In this document: one piece after another, positions 36,700-58,989 of the stretch
How positions within the stretch are numbered: position 1 is the first letter of the stretch
How the letters are laid out: each line of letters opens with the position of its first letter
Source: Chamaea fasciata
Taxonomy: Eukaryota; Chordata; Aves; Passeriformes; Sylviidae
Direction of reading: 5' to 3'
Assembly (NCBI GenBank): GCA_029207755.1
Contig: JARCOQ010000002.1
Location: forward strand, 82,338,317-82,402,316
Length of the DNA: 64,000 bases
Program-made: the position numbers and the translations under genes
Notes under the pieces: model-generated
What the model saw: only the letters and a program-made list of their open reading frames with translations
Told to the model about the DNA's origin: nothing
Databases searched by the model: none

Positions 36700-39600
36700 A
36701 TCTTCAGCTTCAAAATCTGATATTTTCTACATTCTTCAACTGATTTTAGTTATATATCAATTTTCAATATAATGTGTATGAACTACGCTATGTTTCAATC
36801 ATTTCTTGGAAATCAGCAAATTTTACTAAAATTAGGAACCAACTTTTAGCATCAAATCTGCCTAACAGAAAAAATTTGAGGGATATCTGGCATCATACCC
36901 CTTTTGAAGAATGCCTCAAACACCAAAGCCTGCGGCCTTCCACTGACCCGGCTAGAAAAGCCAGCCAGCAAAAATAACCAACATAAAATTAGCCGTGGTA
37001 TTACGTTGACAGGGCCCACGTTGTACCTTTTAAAGAAGTGACTTAGAGACGCCATTTTACAAGCACAAGGCATAAAGCAGAAGGCTCTACTCCTCTCTGA
37101 GGGAGAGGAGATCACACTCTGTAGCACATCGCACTTCTTTTTATTTTTTGTTTTAGTTTCCAAGCAATACCAGGCCTTCTCCAGCCCTATCACATCTAAC
37201 TGCAATCAGTAGAGATTTTCAAAGGACCAAATGAGAAGCTGTTGCCATGTTATCCACAGCTGTTTGAAAACTTTTTTTGCCATGAAAATGCTGTCACATC
37301 AGGGAAAGAAAACAACATAATGGGGCGAGAAAGTTGCTTACAGATGAAAAGTGGGGCACTTCAACCATCCTTTCTAAACAGGAACACCAAAAATTTCCAA
37401 CCATATTGGCTGTGTGCACTTTATAGAGTTGTGTAAAATTAGCAGTTACAAGGACACCACCTGGATCATTAGATACTGAATATTATAAAAATAAACACAT
37501 TTCTAAGAAAGATGTGTAATCTATTTTTTCTATACTTTGAAAGTTTTTCTCAAACTGAAGGGGGAAAAAAGTCTGCCATCTCCAAAACAATAATGCCTCC
37601 AAAAACAAAAATTATCTCTTAGAAAAAAACAAAACAACATATTTTGCCTAGCACATTTAAACAAGCAGAAAACATGCGTATTTTTCATCACCAAAAAAAA
37701 AAAAAATCTATAACCCGGATTTGCCTTAGGGATCTGAATTTCTGCACTACTACATGTCTATTTGATTTGAGTCAACAGTTCCAATGTGTCAATGTTATGT
37801 CAATTCAAAATCATGTCTTATTATTATTTTATAGGCAAACATAAGACTAAAAGACATAGCAGATAAAGCATGCAAAGAATTGGCACCTGTACACTTGGTC
37901 TGTGTGAAAAATTTATAGTAGGGGAAGTTGGAAGTCAGAGTTTCCTAGCAATTTGTGCATGCCGTTGAGAACTCGGAAATTTGGTTTTAGTCTTAGCACT
38001 GACAGAACTCGGCCCCACTGAGTCATAAACAAAATTCCCACTGACATACAGGGTCGGAGAACTGGACAGAAACTTCATGTTCTGTGGAAATAACTCACAG
38101 GCACATTCTGACACTCCAAAACATATTCAATGTGCCCTTTAAAACATTAGCTGAAGTCAGATACAGAGTTTAAATTTCAAAGAGCTCTGGCTACGTAAAA
38201 GGTTGTCTACCACCACAAAGCTCATGTCAGATTATGATCTGGGGAATGCTGCTACATTACAAAACCAAAAGTAATCGTACTCGGTCCTGACAATTGGTGA
38301 TGGTACCTGGCCCTTCATTTATATGTCTTAATTTCTACAAAAATGGGGGCAGTAATTCTTACCTACTTCATAATGGGTGAGAATTAAATAACAGACATTT
38401 ATACAGTGCTTTGCAAATGAACATTATATAAGTCTTAAGTATTATGATATTAACCAAAATGTCGCTACATCTATAAGACCCTACGAAGGAAAAAAAAAAA
38501 AAAGACTTTCAGTGTAATTTTTTTCACATATTTTCAAGTCAATAAAAATGAGCCATGGAGTCAACTGGCTATTTTTGTACAAATGAATGAAGTACTTTAA
38601 CTTATTTGACAGCTTTAAAAAAACCCAGAATCTATTCTTTCCATTATAAAGGGGCCCATTTAAGGCATGAAGTCTTTTTTATAGCCTTGCTTATAAATGT
38701 CATTATTCATTTGGCATTCATTCAAGTTATTTTTTAAATACCAGACAAATCTTCTGAGAAAGATTCTTTAGCAATCCACATATGCTAAATGAAGGCCTCC
38801 TCCAAGGAAATTCTGCTCAGTGGCTGCTGTTTTGATATCTTGGAAATCTCACACTTCTCAAAGATTACACAAAGATCAGGCTGGGTGATGGTGGGCTGTA
38901 AATGAGGCTTGGCATGCCTGAGAATCTCAAACAATTTCAATACTTTTAAACTTTAATAAGCACCTCAGGACCATGATTATCTTATCTTCAACCTCCAACC
39001 TACTTAAGGAAACAATTAAAAAACAAAAACAAACAAAAAGAGACCACATGTTAACAGAGATGGAGTAGACGCTTTGGTCCAAATCTCAATTTGTATGGAT
39101 CACTGGAGCTTCACATGGTGAATGGAGCCACAGTGACTTACACTCAGAGAAAAGTACAGTCCAGTATATTGTAGGCCAGGTAGGATGCCTCATTTCTTCC
39201 CAATGATGTAAAGACAACAAGAAGAGGAGGTCACCTGTCTGCATCATCCAAAACAAGGCAAAGCTTTTACACCCCCACTAATGCAATCGGCCCAATCAAG
39301 AAAGCAAAGCAGAACCAGTTTTGGCAACAACCCCTGTACAGTGCACCTTTTCACTTCCTTTCATGCTAAATGAAATGCAAGAGCAGCATGAATCACCTTG
39401 GTAGATTCCCAGCAACACCCTGCCCCTCTCCCCAGGCTGAGCTGTGGGACCTCCTTCAAAGCAGGCTAAGTTGATAAATCTTGCCAGCTTCTTCCGTTCT
39501 GTGCTGGAGAGCAAGACTGTTCTTGAGACACCCATTGAAAGCACTCAGAGAAAAAGTAAGAATAGTTCATTCGGGAAAGATATGTGCTACACTACCAGCC

Positions 39601-41835
39601 TTGTTTCATCTTAGCAGGGAATTGTATTCATGTTGCTGCTGTGTTTTGAATACTATAAAGAAGTAAAATTTCTGAGAGAAATCTACAGGCATTTTTTGTC
39701 CTGTTTGTATCTAATAGAACAGCAAAGGCAGAAAGTTATTCCTTCCCACACAAGGTGGATGCATACTGTATGTGTATCCTGTAACACTTTGAGGTCAGTA
39801 GCACTTCTCAGCATCTCACTTGGATGTCTGAGAAAATTCGCATCTCAACCCTACAACTGCAACAAGTTCACTCTGTGGAATTATTTGAGGGTAAAAAATC
39901 ACTCCTCTCTGAAAGTCCAGTGCAGGACTGCAAAATAATCATGTAAGCCTCTTTCAAATTCTCAAAAGAGGGTTTGGAAGGCTAACAATTAGATTAGAGG
40001 TACAGATAACAAGCAGACCCCATTCAGTCGATAGCTCTACGCCTTTGGTCTTCAACACCGTTTATTTAATCCTCCTTCAGTGGCTGTGGGTGTCCAGTAC
40101 AACAGGTTACTTACTTTAGCCTAAACCATCTTTGTGCTGATGTTTATTTTTTTTCATAACTGCATTTTTAGAAGTGCTAGAACCAAATATTTCTCATTCT
40201 AGCCAGAATTTCATACATCATCATTAATAACATTTTACTTTCCAGAAAATATTTTGTTTCAATAAGAAATTGTTAATTGCCTGAGATTTGCTCTGTTATT
40301 CTCAGCAACAAGTAATGCTACCTTGATATTTTGGCCTTGTTTTAAAAAGGTACTAGACTTTCACAGAGAAGTAAAAAAGGCAGGCAAATTTTATCAGCCC
40401 CAGCAAATCCATGACATTAACTACTTCTCACACAATAAATAGAGAGGAAATGGCACAATTTTGACATTCCAGAAATTGTGTTTGCTAGAAAATATCAAAA
40501 TTTGAAGGAGAAAAACAAAAGAAGTGTCTAAAAATTATCCTAAGCATGAATTTTTTGTCCTATAGTAATATTTGAAATTGATAAATGTCAGCAAAAGCCA
40601 AAACTAGTAATGGATTGCTAAACGAGACATAAAAAGCAGGCCTAATAATGGTGCTATTCAGAGGATAACCTTCCATCAACACAGACCTTGGTACTGAAGG
40701 CAACAAATAAATATCTTGTTAGATGAAGACAAGACCACTATTTGTACCTTCCTCTCTCCTCCCCAGCAAAAAATTTTGAAAAACCCAAACCGAATTGGAA
40801 GTGAATAAGAGAAAAAAGTAAAACTGGGGAGGAGGATCAGTAAACCCAGACACTTTGGTAATATAATTTAAAGGACTTCCCTGCTCTCCATCCTTGCTGG
40901 ATTTGTAGTAGTTACTTTACTCAAGCATTAGTTTTATACCTGGTGTCCAAATTACAGGCAAAATTTAAAATGGCCAAATATTGAACTTGTCTTCTACAGA
41001 ACATTCCTATGGTTGGGGTTTTTTTATTTGTTTGGGTTTGTTGTTGTTTTGATTTTTAGTTAAAATCATGTGAAAGTGTCATACAGACTTTCAGCTTGCT
41101 TCCCAGAAATATGGCACATTAAGTTGACTAGAAATCATAGTATCTACTTTTTTCCCACATACATATTACTTTATCAATTCCTAGAAAACTCGGACTGTCA
41201 TTTTGGCAAGGAGCTGCAATGCACCAGTCTGAGCATAAAGGATTTGTTATGGATCTTGCAGAATTGGTTAATAACAGAAAAAGTACGGCTATTTTTTTTA
41301 AATCTATAATATTTACAGTATTGCACTTTACTGCACTTAATTGCATTTCACTAATATTAATGCTGCATCAGTATTATGCCTTAAAACCATATGTCCATCT
41401 TTGTCGTATAATTCGTTCTTTCTACATCCTGTGAAACAGTAAGATTCTGATTCAAAGATCTAGGCATTTGGGGGAAAAAAATGAAAAATTGACCTGTTTC
41501 TATGGCACAATACATCTCTTTGAGTTCAGGTAATTCTGGTAAAACAGGTGCATTTCTTATTGTTCCCATCTTTCAAGTTATTACTAACAATTTGTAAATT
41601 CTAGTTTCTCTTTTTTTCTCCTTTCAAAGGACATAGCAATTTGAGACACACACCTTTTTGTTATTGCTGCTCTTTTTAGGAAAGAAAAGAAGGAAAATAA
41701 AAACCTGCCTTGCCTCAGATCTGAAATTCCACACTTAAATTCAAACCAGTTCTGCAGCAGCAGCAGCTCCTCAGTGATGGAAGAAATTCATGGCAGTGAA
41801 ATAATACTGTTGGCAACAAAGAAATGTCATTTTTA
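36700..41835. promoter_or_regulatory. SHOX-proximal downstream flank, candidate regulatory DNA
   Basis: AT-rich, mostly unique DNA with few recent repeats. High-complexity blocks at about 37.2-37.5 and 38.5-38.8 kb (for example CATTATAAAGGGGCCCATTT and ATTATTCATTTGGCATTCAT) look like conserved non-coding sequence. A MIR-like fragment lies at 38.33-38.47 kb. No coding exon was recognised; the 117-codon minus frame at 36852-37205 lacks known motifs. Confidence 0.25.
38330..38465 (+). repeat. Possible ancient MIR/L2-like fragment
   Basis: The sequence AAAATGGGGGCAGTAATTCT, then ACCTACTTCATAATGGGTGA, then GAATTAAATAA and ACAGTGCTTTGCAAATGAAC, follows the 3' layout of the ancient amniote MIR/L2 tail (AAAATGGGG..., TACCT..., TTAAAT..., ...GTGC...). 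It is strongly diverged. Confidence 0.45.
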
Positions 41836-42523
41836 ATGGAGACCAGCCCCAAGGATTTATTATTTATTATTATTACTATTTGTTTTGTTTAGTTTTGTTC
41901 TAATATATTTCTGATCTTCAAAACGTGTTTGGTTTGACACATGCACAAGGTAGCAAAACTGACAGCAGCAGATGACGTTATGCCGGAGCGATCACTTTTG
42001 CCAGGGTCAAAAATCCAAAGTGTCCCCAATGTTCACAGATTAACATAATTTAGAGATGGTTTCCTTTCTTTTTTTTTTTTTTTCTCTCTTTTTTGTGATT
42101 TTTTTTAAACTCTCTTTTCTCTCTCCTCCCACCTACTTTGTCCTCCGAGAAGTCTCTGACTGGCGGGTACGTGTTTGCTGCTCGCGTGTGTTGTGTCCGC
42201 GGGCGGAGCGTCCCCACCGCGCCACGCGGCACCTCCGAGTCCCTGCGGCCGAGCGGGCGAGCAAAGTGGCGCTCGCAGACCTCGGGGAAGGGGAAAGAAA
42301 TTTAAAAAAAAAAAAAAAATAAAAAATAAAACAAAAATATATAATAAAAAAAGAGAGATACATAAGGCGGCAGGGCGACCGGAGCGCTCGCTGCTCGCCC
42401 TGCAGCCAGGGAGGAGGAAGATGAGGAGGAGCGGGGAGGCAGAGCGGCGGTCCGTGCGGGTCACACGCCCGCCCGCCGCGGGCACCCGGGGCGGGGTGTG
42501 ATGGGGAGCTCGGGGGAAGCGTG
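41836..42523 (-). other. SHOX: SHOX 3' untranslated region (inferred)
   Basis: Minus-strand sequence downstream of the TGA. Two overlapping-range AATAAA signals occur on the minus strand at 41868-41863 and 41861-41856, so a 3' end near 41840 is plausible and would give a 3'UTR of roughly 690 nt. It contains a T-rich stretch on the transcript strand (plus-strand A-run 42302-42320 and beyond) and a second one at 42068-42082 (A-rich on the transcript). The end point is inferred only from the poly(A) signals. Longer forms using AATAAA elements further left are possible. Confidence 0.6.
41856..41868 (-). terminator. Tandem polyadenylation signals for SHOX
   Basis: Plus strand TTTATT at 41856-41861 and again at 41863-41868 gives two AATAAA hexamers on the minus strand, about 655-670 nt after the SHOX stop codon. 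They are the first canonical pair found downstream of the last exon. Confidence 0.55.
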
Positions 42524-52597
<10,074 letters not shown>

Positions 52598-52747
52598 GGC
52601 TGCCCGGTGATCTTATCCACAGAGATCCACTTGTTTTCAATACGAGATGTGGCCGTCCTCCACACGCTGTTTTTGCACGTAGAAGATGGGCTGTATAGGG
52701 TTAGATCACTCCTGCTGTTATTTATGCCTTTCAATTTGAGATCACAC

Positions 52748-52755
52748 TATTTATA
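52748..52755 (-). promoter_or_regulatory. SHOX: TATA box, candidate proximal (intragenic) SHOX promoter
   Basis: The minus strand reads TATAAATA followed by GTGTG, a near-perfect TATA box 151 nt upstream of the SHOX ATG. A start site 25-30 nt downstream would give a leader of about 120 nt. I find no ATG on the minus strand between this box and the start codon. Human SHOX is known to use two promoters, one of them inside the first coding exon, and this box sits where that second promoter would be. The functional call is inference. Confidence 0.65.
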
Positions 52756-52919
52756 CATGGCTACCTCAGCCCAACCCCCAGCTCTCCCTGTCTCCAGCAA
52801 TTACTGACTGCTCCATAGTCGCAGGCGGACTCCGAGCAGCTATCTCCCCCACCTCAGTCCAGCAATTGGCTTTCTTTTCATTTCATCACTCTTTGGCATC
52901 TTTGCACCTTGATTTAGGG

Positions 52920-53035
52920 AGGCAAAGAGGCAACAGCGAAAAAGAGGGGGGAGAGGAAGAGAGAGCGAGAGAGAGAGAGAGGGGGAGAGGGAGAGAGAGA
53001 GAGGAATAAAAGGGAGGGAGGAGGAAAGAGGAAAA
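52920..53035. repeat. GA-rich microsatellite
   Basis: Long (GA)n-rich purine tract. On the SHOX strand it is a CT-rich pyrimidine tract about 325-440 nt upstream of the ATG. Confidence 0.9.
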
Positions 53036-54189
53036 CATGAAAATAGGTACCTACGTTCTGTAAATGGGTTGCAGAAATGAGAGACGAGGAAGACTTAATT
53101 GATTTTAAGGACATCCTGTGCGTGGCAACACTGTGAGTAAAAACGGACCCACAGCTAACCAAATAACTGAGCTCCTGCAATTAAATGTATCGCTGTCAAG
53201 AGGAAAGGAAAATGAGTGTTCAATAAAAAAGGTAATGAATAAAAAGCTGGAGATGTGCATTTGTTGTAATCATTGGAAATTTTACCTGATTCGCTATTTA
53301 GCTAACTTTTCTTAATTAAACGGTCAAAATAATCGACGAAACAAAAATGCTGTTTCAAAAGTGTTGCCTGTTCTGGCTGGCGGTGGGTGGATGGGTGGGT
53401 GGGTGCACGGAGGGGGACGTGTGCTGCAGCTAAACAAGTTGCGAGGTGCCTCGGAGATTCGTGTCGGTGTGTTCGGAGGGTTTGGAGTGGGTTGTTTGGC
53501 TGGGGGGTATCCATAGGCAGGGAGTCCCTCCAGATGCCTGTGAACATTGCAGGATCTGTCTTCTTGTTTATTGTTATTATGTTGTCTGAAGGTACTGTAG
53601 GGGGAAATTATAATCTAAAATCTAAAATGTTTCTCTGGGTATCGAGCTATCCTGCTGCATGCAGCAGAGGGCTAATTTGTTATCACGGGAAGTGTGTACA
53701 CGACAACTAGAGCATTAAACCTTTTTTTTTTTTTTCTTTTTTTTTTTCCAACGAAACGTATCCTGCTGGATTTAACATAGAACTGGCAATATTTTCCCCA
53801 CCTTGTCCTTGGTAGACTGCAGTTATTTTTGTTGTACTCGTGGAATAATTATTATTATGTGCGCTTGAATAGCTGCCTGAAATTCGTCTCCAGATAACAG
53901 CGCCGGCATTTCCAGCACCTCTCCGCAGCGTTTGATCCCCACGCGGAGTCGACTTCCCAGCTATTTATTTCTGTCTCTTCTCCTCGGGCTTTAACGCGAA
54001 CGGTTATTCGGTATTTGGAGGGATTTTGTCTTCTGGTCGTTTGGCTTTTTATGTCCTTCTCGTTCCCTCGTCTCGAGTTTGAAATAATCAGAGCCCATCA
54101 TCACGCCACCCTCTGCTCTGAATCGCAACCAAAGCAGGCTCCTTGTTGGAGCAAGGGGCCATTGTTTCTTTTCTGGGGGAGTGTGGGAC

Positions 54190-54660
54190 TGTTCTGAAAA
54201 TTAGCAGAACATTAAAACACTAAAAACACGTTTAATTAATCCAAAGGTGCCCCCAGCACCAGAGTTAACACTTCCACAGGAGGAGAGGAAAAATAATAAT
54301 CGAGGAAGCAATTAATAAAGGGCTTTAAAAAAATCAATCTCCCCCTGTGCGAATTTAAAATTATTATCTAGGGGACAAGGATTGATCATTTGATCTCGGC
54401 ACTGCGGATATCCCTGACATTTATTATATTGTCGTGTCTCGGTGGCATCCTTCCTCCAGAGTTCGTTTAACAAGTGAGGGAGCGGAGGAAGCCTTACAAC
54501 TTAACAAACAGGTCTTGTCATCGCAAACGCCAATCAAATCCGAGGCTCTAATGTATATCACACGGCACCACATAAATAATAAAGGCAAACGATAGACGGG
54601 GAAGTAACGTATGGCTGCGGAAAGATCCCGGCACGGCACGATGCTTATGCCTCTCTCATG
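54190..54660. promoter_or_regulatory. Candidate conserved non-coding block upstream of SHOX
   Basis: High-complexity AT-rich sequence without repeats about 1.6-2.1 kb upstream of the SHOX ATG. It carries several ATTAAT/AATAATC cores, a TTGATCATTTGATC stretch and a CACATAAATAATAAA stretch. It lies between two GC-rich zones. Enhancer or promoter-proximal function is inferred from composition only. Confidence 0.3.
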
Positions 54661-55479
54661 CAGTCTGGGCGTGTAAGGGCTCGTAAAAGATTGTTGTGCA
54701 GGCTGGTGCGTGGTGCGAGGGTGTCGTGGACACGAGGGGACACCAGCACTCATTCCCCCGTGGGAGAGGCTGCGTACCGGGGCTGGGTCCCCGCCGCGGA
54801 AACTCTCCCTATCCCTCAGCTCGAACGGCACCGATCCCCACCGTGCCCAGTCTCCCTCTGCCTCCCTCGCGGCAAGCAGCAATCAAGGATAAATATTTAC
54901 TAACTCCGCGTCCCCAGCGCCGGAGAGGCACGGGGCACGACGGCTTCCCCGAGCTGCCGGAGTTCGCACCAAGTCCGCCGGATCCCCTCTTTCCTCCCTC
55001 TAACCCCCGTCCCGCTCTGCTCCCCGCAGCTCCCCCCTGCGCCCAGCCCCACGCCTGCAGCCCCCGCCAGCGCGGGGCCGCGCTCCTCCCGGAGCCCCAC
55101 GGGCGCCTCCTGCCACTGCCGGGCTCCTGCCCCTGAGGACAGGGGCAAATCCAAGCCTCCTCAGATAGAGGGGGAGGAAAAGCTCTCTCGCCTGTTCCAC
55201 ATCCCTCCCTCCCTGTTTCCCAGCAGCGCCCGGTGGGCAGGTTGGTTGTCCCCCGCTTCTAGCAGCGCGGGGCGCAGTTGGGCGCGGGGCAGCCACCGGG
55301 CGCGCAAATGGCACGGCAACCCGCGGGCCACCGCCACCGGGAGCCCTCGACGGCAGCAGAGAGGCCGCCGGGGGGGAGCCTTGCGGCCGGGGGGGAACTT
55401 GCCTCAGACTCGCTCCGAAAGAGAAAAGCGAAACAAAGCACCGGAAAGGGAAAGGGAGAAAACCGGGGAAATGATAAAA

Positions 55480-55501
55480 ACAAACAAACAAACAAACAAA
55501 A
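55480..55501. repeat. (AAAC)n microsatellite
   Basis: Five CAAA units within an otherwise CpG-rich block. Confidence 0.9.
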
Positions 55502-55911
55502 AAGGAGCACTGCAAAGCTCAACTCTCCCGGGGATCCGGCCGCCACCCCGCGCCGCGGACCCTGGCGGGGGCAGGAGGCGGAGGGCGCAGAAGTGCGGGA
55601 AGCCCCGCACGGCCCCACTGCGCAACGCGGATCTCTGCGAGGGATGCCGGGCCCGTCCCGTCCCGTCCTGTCCTGTCCCAGAGTCGCGGCTGGGAGCGGC
55701 GGGAGGCGGAGAGAGTCACGGGCCCCCCCTTTTTGCGCAGCCCACGGCTTTGAGGGGATCTAGGGCCAGGTGGTGCGGGTAGGAACAAAACTGGGGGACA
55801 ATTTTGACCCCACTACAAACTTCGACGACGGGTTCAGAGTGGAATTACCTTTATTCCTGCTTCTGATAATGGGCTGGGGAGGAGGGATGCAGGGAGGGAT
55901 AAAGGGAAGGA

Positions 55912-55943
55912 GAGAGAGTGAGTGAGAGAGAGAGAGAGAGAGA
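55912..55943. repeat. (GA)n microsatellite
   Basis: [26 protein letters not shown] repeat in the upstream CpG island, with flanking GGA-rich sequence. Confidence 0.9.
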
Positions 55944-56459
55944 AGGAACTGCCGCCCAAATACCGTTCCATTGCAGGAACGGAACTCCTTGGACCCTGTC
56001 GCAAGCCCAAAAAGTCACCAGCGCTCCTCGGAACTTCCTTCTGTCCCCGGCACACCGCGGCACCCTGGGTATCTCTTTGTCGTGCCACAAGCCACCCCGC
56101 TCTCCCAGATCACCCCGTGCAGGACCGGCCATCAGCGGCACTTTGGGGGCTGTCCCGACTGCCCGGCCTGCCTGAGGGCACCATGCCCCCAAATCCTCCT
56201 CCTCTTTCTCCCTACTGCCCTGGGGCAACGGGCAGAAGCCCTCTGCCCGTCTGGGGGTTCTGAGTGGACAAAAGGGGTGGCCCGTTTATTCTACTCCTCT
56301 TCCTTTCCCCACCGCCTCCCCGGCGGGGTTGATTCCTCCCCACAGAGCCGTGCCCGCCCCCCGGCTGCCCCCTCCCCAGAGCGAGAGGGGCATCTGCGAG
56401 CAGGGCAGCCTGGAAGCGGACAGTCCGCGCCTTGGACGGCAGAGGAGCAGTCATTTAGC

Positions 56460-58720
56460 GTGGTATCAATCCATGTGTTATTTTGTAATTCCTCTTTCAA
56501 AGGAGTTTCAAAGGAAGCTCTTGACCATTGTGGTTTTTCTCCGGGTTAAACGAGAGGAATAATCATGAATGAGTTTAAACGTCGCATTAGCTTTAAGCAT
56601 ATCTGAGGCAAAGTATTGAATTTCATATTTATAGGAGGAATTTACATTTGTACATTTACTCATGGTATGACGTAGGGCGAAACTGATTTCCTCCCACCCT
56701 CCCCACTTCAGCTTATTTTGGTCGAAATGGGGCAAATAAGCAAACAGAAAAATCATCGGTTTAATCCACGTTTTAATAAGCACTGATTTTGTTGAGTAGA
56801 TAACTGAGTCCTCTCTCTCTCTCCCTCTCCCTCCCTCCTTCGCGCTCTCTCTCTCGTGATTAATTCAGGGACTGTAATCATGGACATTGTACATCAAACC
56901 TTTCTGCTCACACTACAGACTCCTGCAGATCTTTATTGGTTTACATGAAAGCGAGTAAACATATTTCAGAGGATGCCCTTTCAATCTGGCTCCATTTCCA
57001 CAGCACATAATTCCAAGGACAATTTGTTTTAATAATAAGAATGGATGCAGTGTTAATGGTTTTCAATTTGTGTTAAAAAAAATTAAATATTTATAAGTAT
57101 CGATCGAGGGTTTCAGGATTTTACAGACGTCTTAACACATTTCATAGATGGGATTTTTTTTTTAATTTAGAAACCTGCGTCGTATTCTCTTTTATGCTGT
57201 TTATTGATTTAAGCAGCATCCGTGTCTCAAGCGAGAGACTAATAGATTTTCATTAAAAAAGGCTCTCTTAATCCTGATTGTGAATGGATATGATTGATCC
57301 ATCCAGCACACTACACATCTATAATATTAATAAAGGACATTATCATGGCAGGATTTGCTTTTCCGTCATCAGGGCACTTTTGTTTTTTTCCTCCTCTTTG
57401 CAACCTTTAAGATTTATTTGGGAGCTGTAAAATAGCCCACAGGAGGGAGACGCTTTGGGATGAATACGTTTTTATATAAGATTTTTTTTTTTGGTGGTGG
57501 TGGTGGTGGTTTTAGTGGAAAGACTTTTTTTTTTTTTAATTTACAAACTGCTGTGGCAACATATGGTGAAAATTAAACTGTTTGCCGCGCAAATCTAATA
57601 TTAAAACATTTAAGTTGAGTTTTATTTTTAGAAAAACATTTTTGAAGGAGAGGAGAACAATCTCGCATGAAAAGTAAAATAAAGAATATTTGAAAGGCTA
57701 TAGTTTAAACTAACAATAGCCTACTTCACCGGCTGATGCTGCTGAACTGGTATCGTACCTGATGAATATGTTACGAAGTGGCCGGGACAGCAGCGGCTAC
57801 AGTAATTAATGGAGTGTGACAGAAATGCTAAGGGCTTAATTGTCTTTATTCCGACTTGTAGTAACGTAACCAAAGGGATACATTAATTCAGTACAAAAAC
57901 ACATAAATGCTCTCCTCTCTCCTACACTAAGGTACAAGCAAACACGCGTTCACACCATCTCTTCTATATCACATTATTATTATTATTTTTAATATATATA
58001 AAGCTGTATCTTTCCAGCAACATTAATTACTCATATATTCATTACCGGGAGCCTAGACGTGTTCAAATCCTCATCTACTTTTACTTCTGCAAAATTAAAC
58101 ATTCACGAGGTGAATTACAATAAGCAATTGCCTTTGTGTGTAATTAATTACGATGCAGTGGGCCAGCATAATGGGCGAGTAGTCCCCTTGCTTTCAGTTG
58201 CCCTGGATAACTCGAGCAGAATAGGAAGAGTCGGGGGGGGGGGGGGGGGGGGGATAAAAAGAGGGGAAAAAAGTTGAGAGCTGTAAAGTTTGTACTGAAT
58301 TTAGCAACACGAAATACACACAGAGAGAATTGTTTGCCTTCTCTAGTAATGTGCGAGGGACGCTGCAATTTTGAACTCTGTAATAATGATTAATAAGTCA
58401 AAAGGGCATATTTTTCTTTTATGGTATGCAGCGCTCAAGGGAATATTCCGTGTATGTCTTTAAAACGAAGTAGGAATATTTACACACATGCACAGAGTTA
58501 GCAACAGCACCAAAGAAAGAAAAAACCCCACGAATATTTCAGTGAACTATTACATTTTTTCAATTATTTCCCAATGAGTATTTCAATGAACTGTTACATT
58601 TTCCCAATTCACAAGGAAGATTTATGGGATTATTAAGATTTCTAGTGGAAATATTATACAGTGGAAGTTTATCGTCTCTCAGGGATTGTACACCATTTGA
58701 TATCAATTTCCAGATGTTAT
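56460..58720. promoter_or_regulatory. Candidate conserved non-coding / enhancer region
   Basis: About 2.2 kb of AT-rich, mostly unique DNA between two CpG islands. It has many homeodomain-type cores (CATTAATTAC, TAATTAATTA at 58141-58150, AATGATTAATAAG) and GATTGATCC-like boxes. It is interrupted by (CT)n at 56811-56855, (GGT)n at 57494-57511 and a 21-base G run at 58233-58253. It looks like developmental regulatory DNA, but conservation was not tested. Confidence 0.35.
58233..58253. repeat. G21 homopolymer
   Basis: 21 consecutive G bases within the AT-rich candidate regulatory block upstream of SHOX. It could form a G-quadruplex. Confidence 0.95.
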
Positions 58721-58989
58721 GATCTTTTTTCAGAAAATAATTGAGTATATTAACTTCGTCCCTACAGAAGACTATTTAGGGCTTTATTTATTTATTTGTT
58801 TGTTTGGTTACTTATTCTGCTAAGGGCAGAACTACTTTCCTCTCACCCCTCCCTTACGGAACTAAATTGTTGAAACACCGGAGTAAACTTCAATCAGACA
58901 ACAGTTTAATACTCAAGGGAAGGAATAATTTATTTGCCACTCTATTGCAAGCAGAAGCCCGTGAATTTAGCTATGTTTTAAAACAAAAA

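Larger units (their letters stand above)
30644..36700. other. Gene-free AT-rich stretch
   Basis: Contains the possible zinc-knuckle scrap (33.5 kb), a MIR-like fragment (32.4 kb) and an A31 run. No gene was recognised. Confidence 0.55.
52600..54190. other. Immediate 5' flank of SHOX
   Basis: Contains the candidate TATA box, a GA-rich tract (52920-53035; CT-rich on the gene strand, possibly a polypyrimidine tract for an upstream-exon splice), a (GGGT)n-like stretch (53383-53404) and a T-rich run (53720-53750). No coding exon was found. Confidence 0.6.
55000..56450. promoter_or_regulatory. CpG island upstream of SHOX
   Basis: Dense CpG and GC-rich sequence 2.4-3.9 kb upstream of the SHOX start codon, interrupted by an (AAAC)n run (55480-55501), a GTCCC/GTCCT pentamer repeat (55650-55680) and a (GA)n run (55912-55943). 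Developmental transcription-factor genes often have several such islands. It may mark a promoter or polycomb-regulated region. The long open frames on both strands fit GC-rich composition and none shows recognisable protein features. Confidence 0.5.

Noticed and set aside
55000..56549. Open frames of 110-190 codons on both strands
   Set aside because: Low-complexity composition in a CpG island and mutual overlap. No family recognised.
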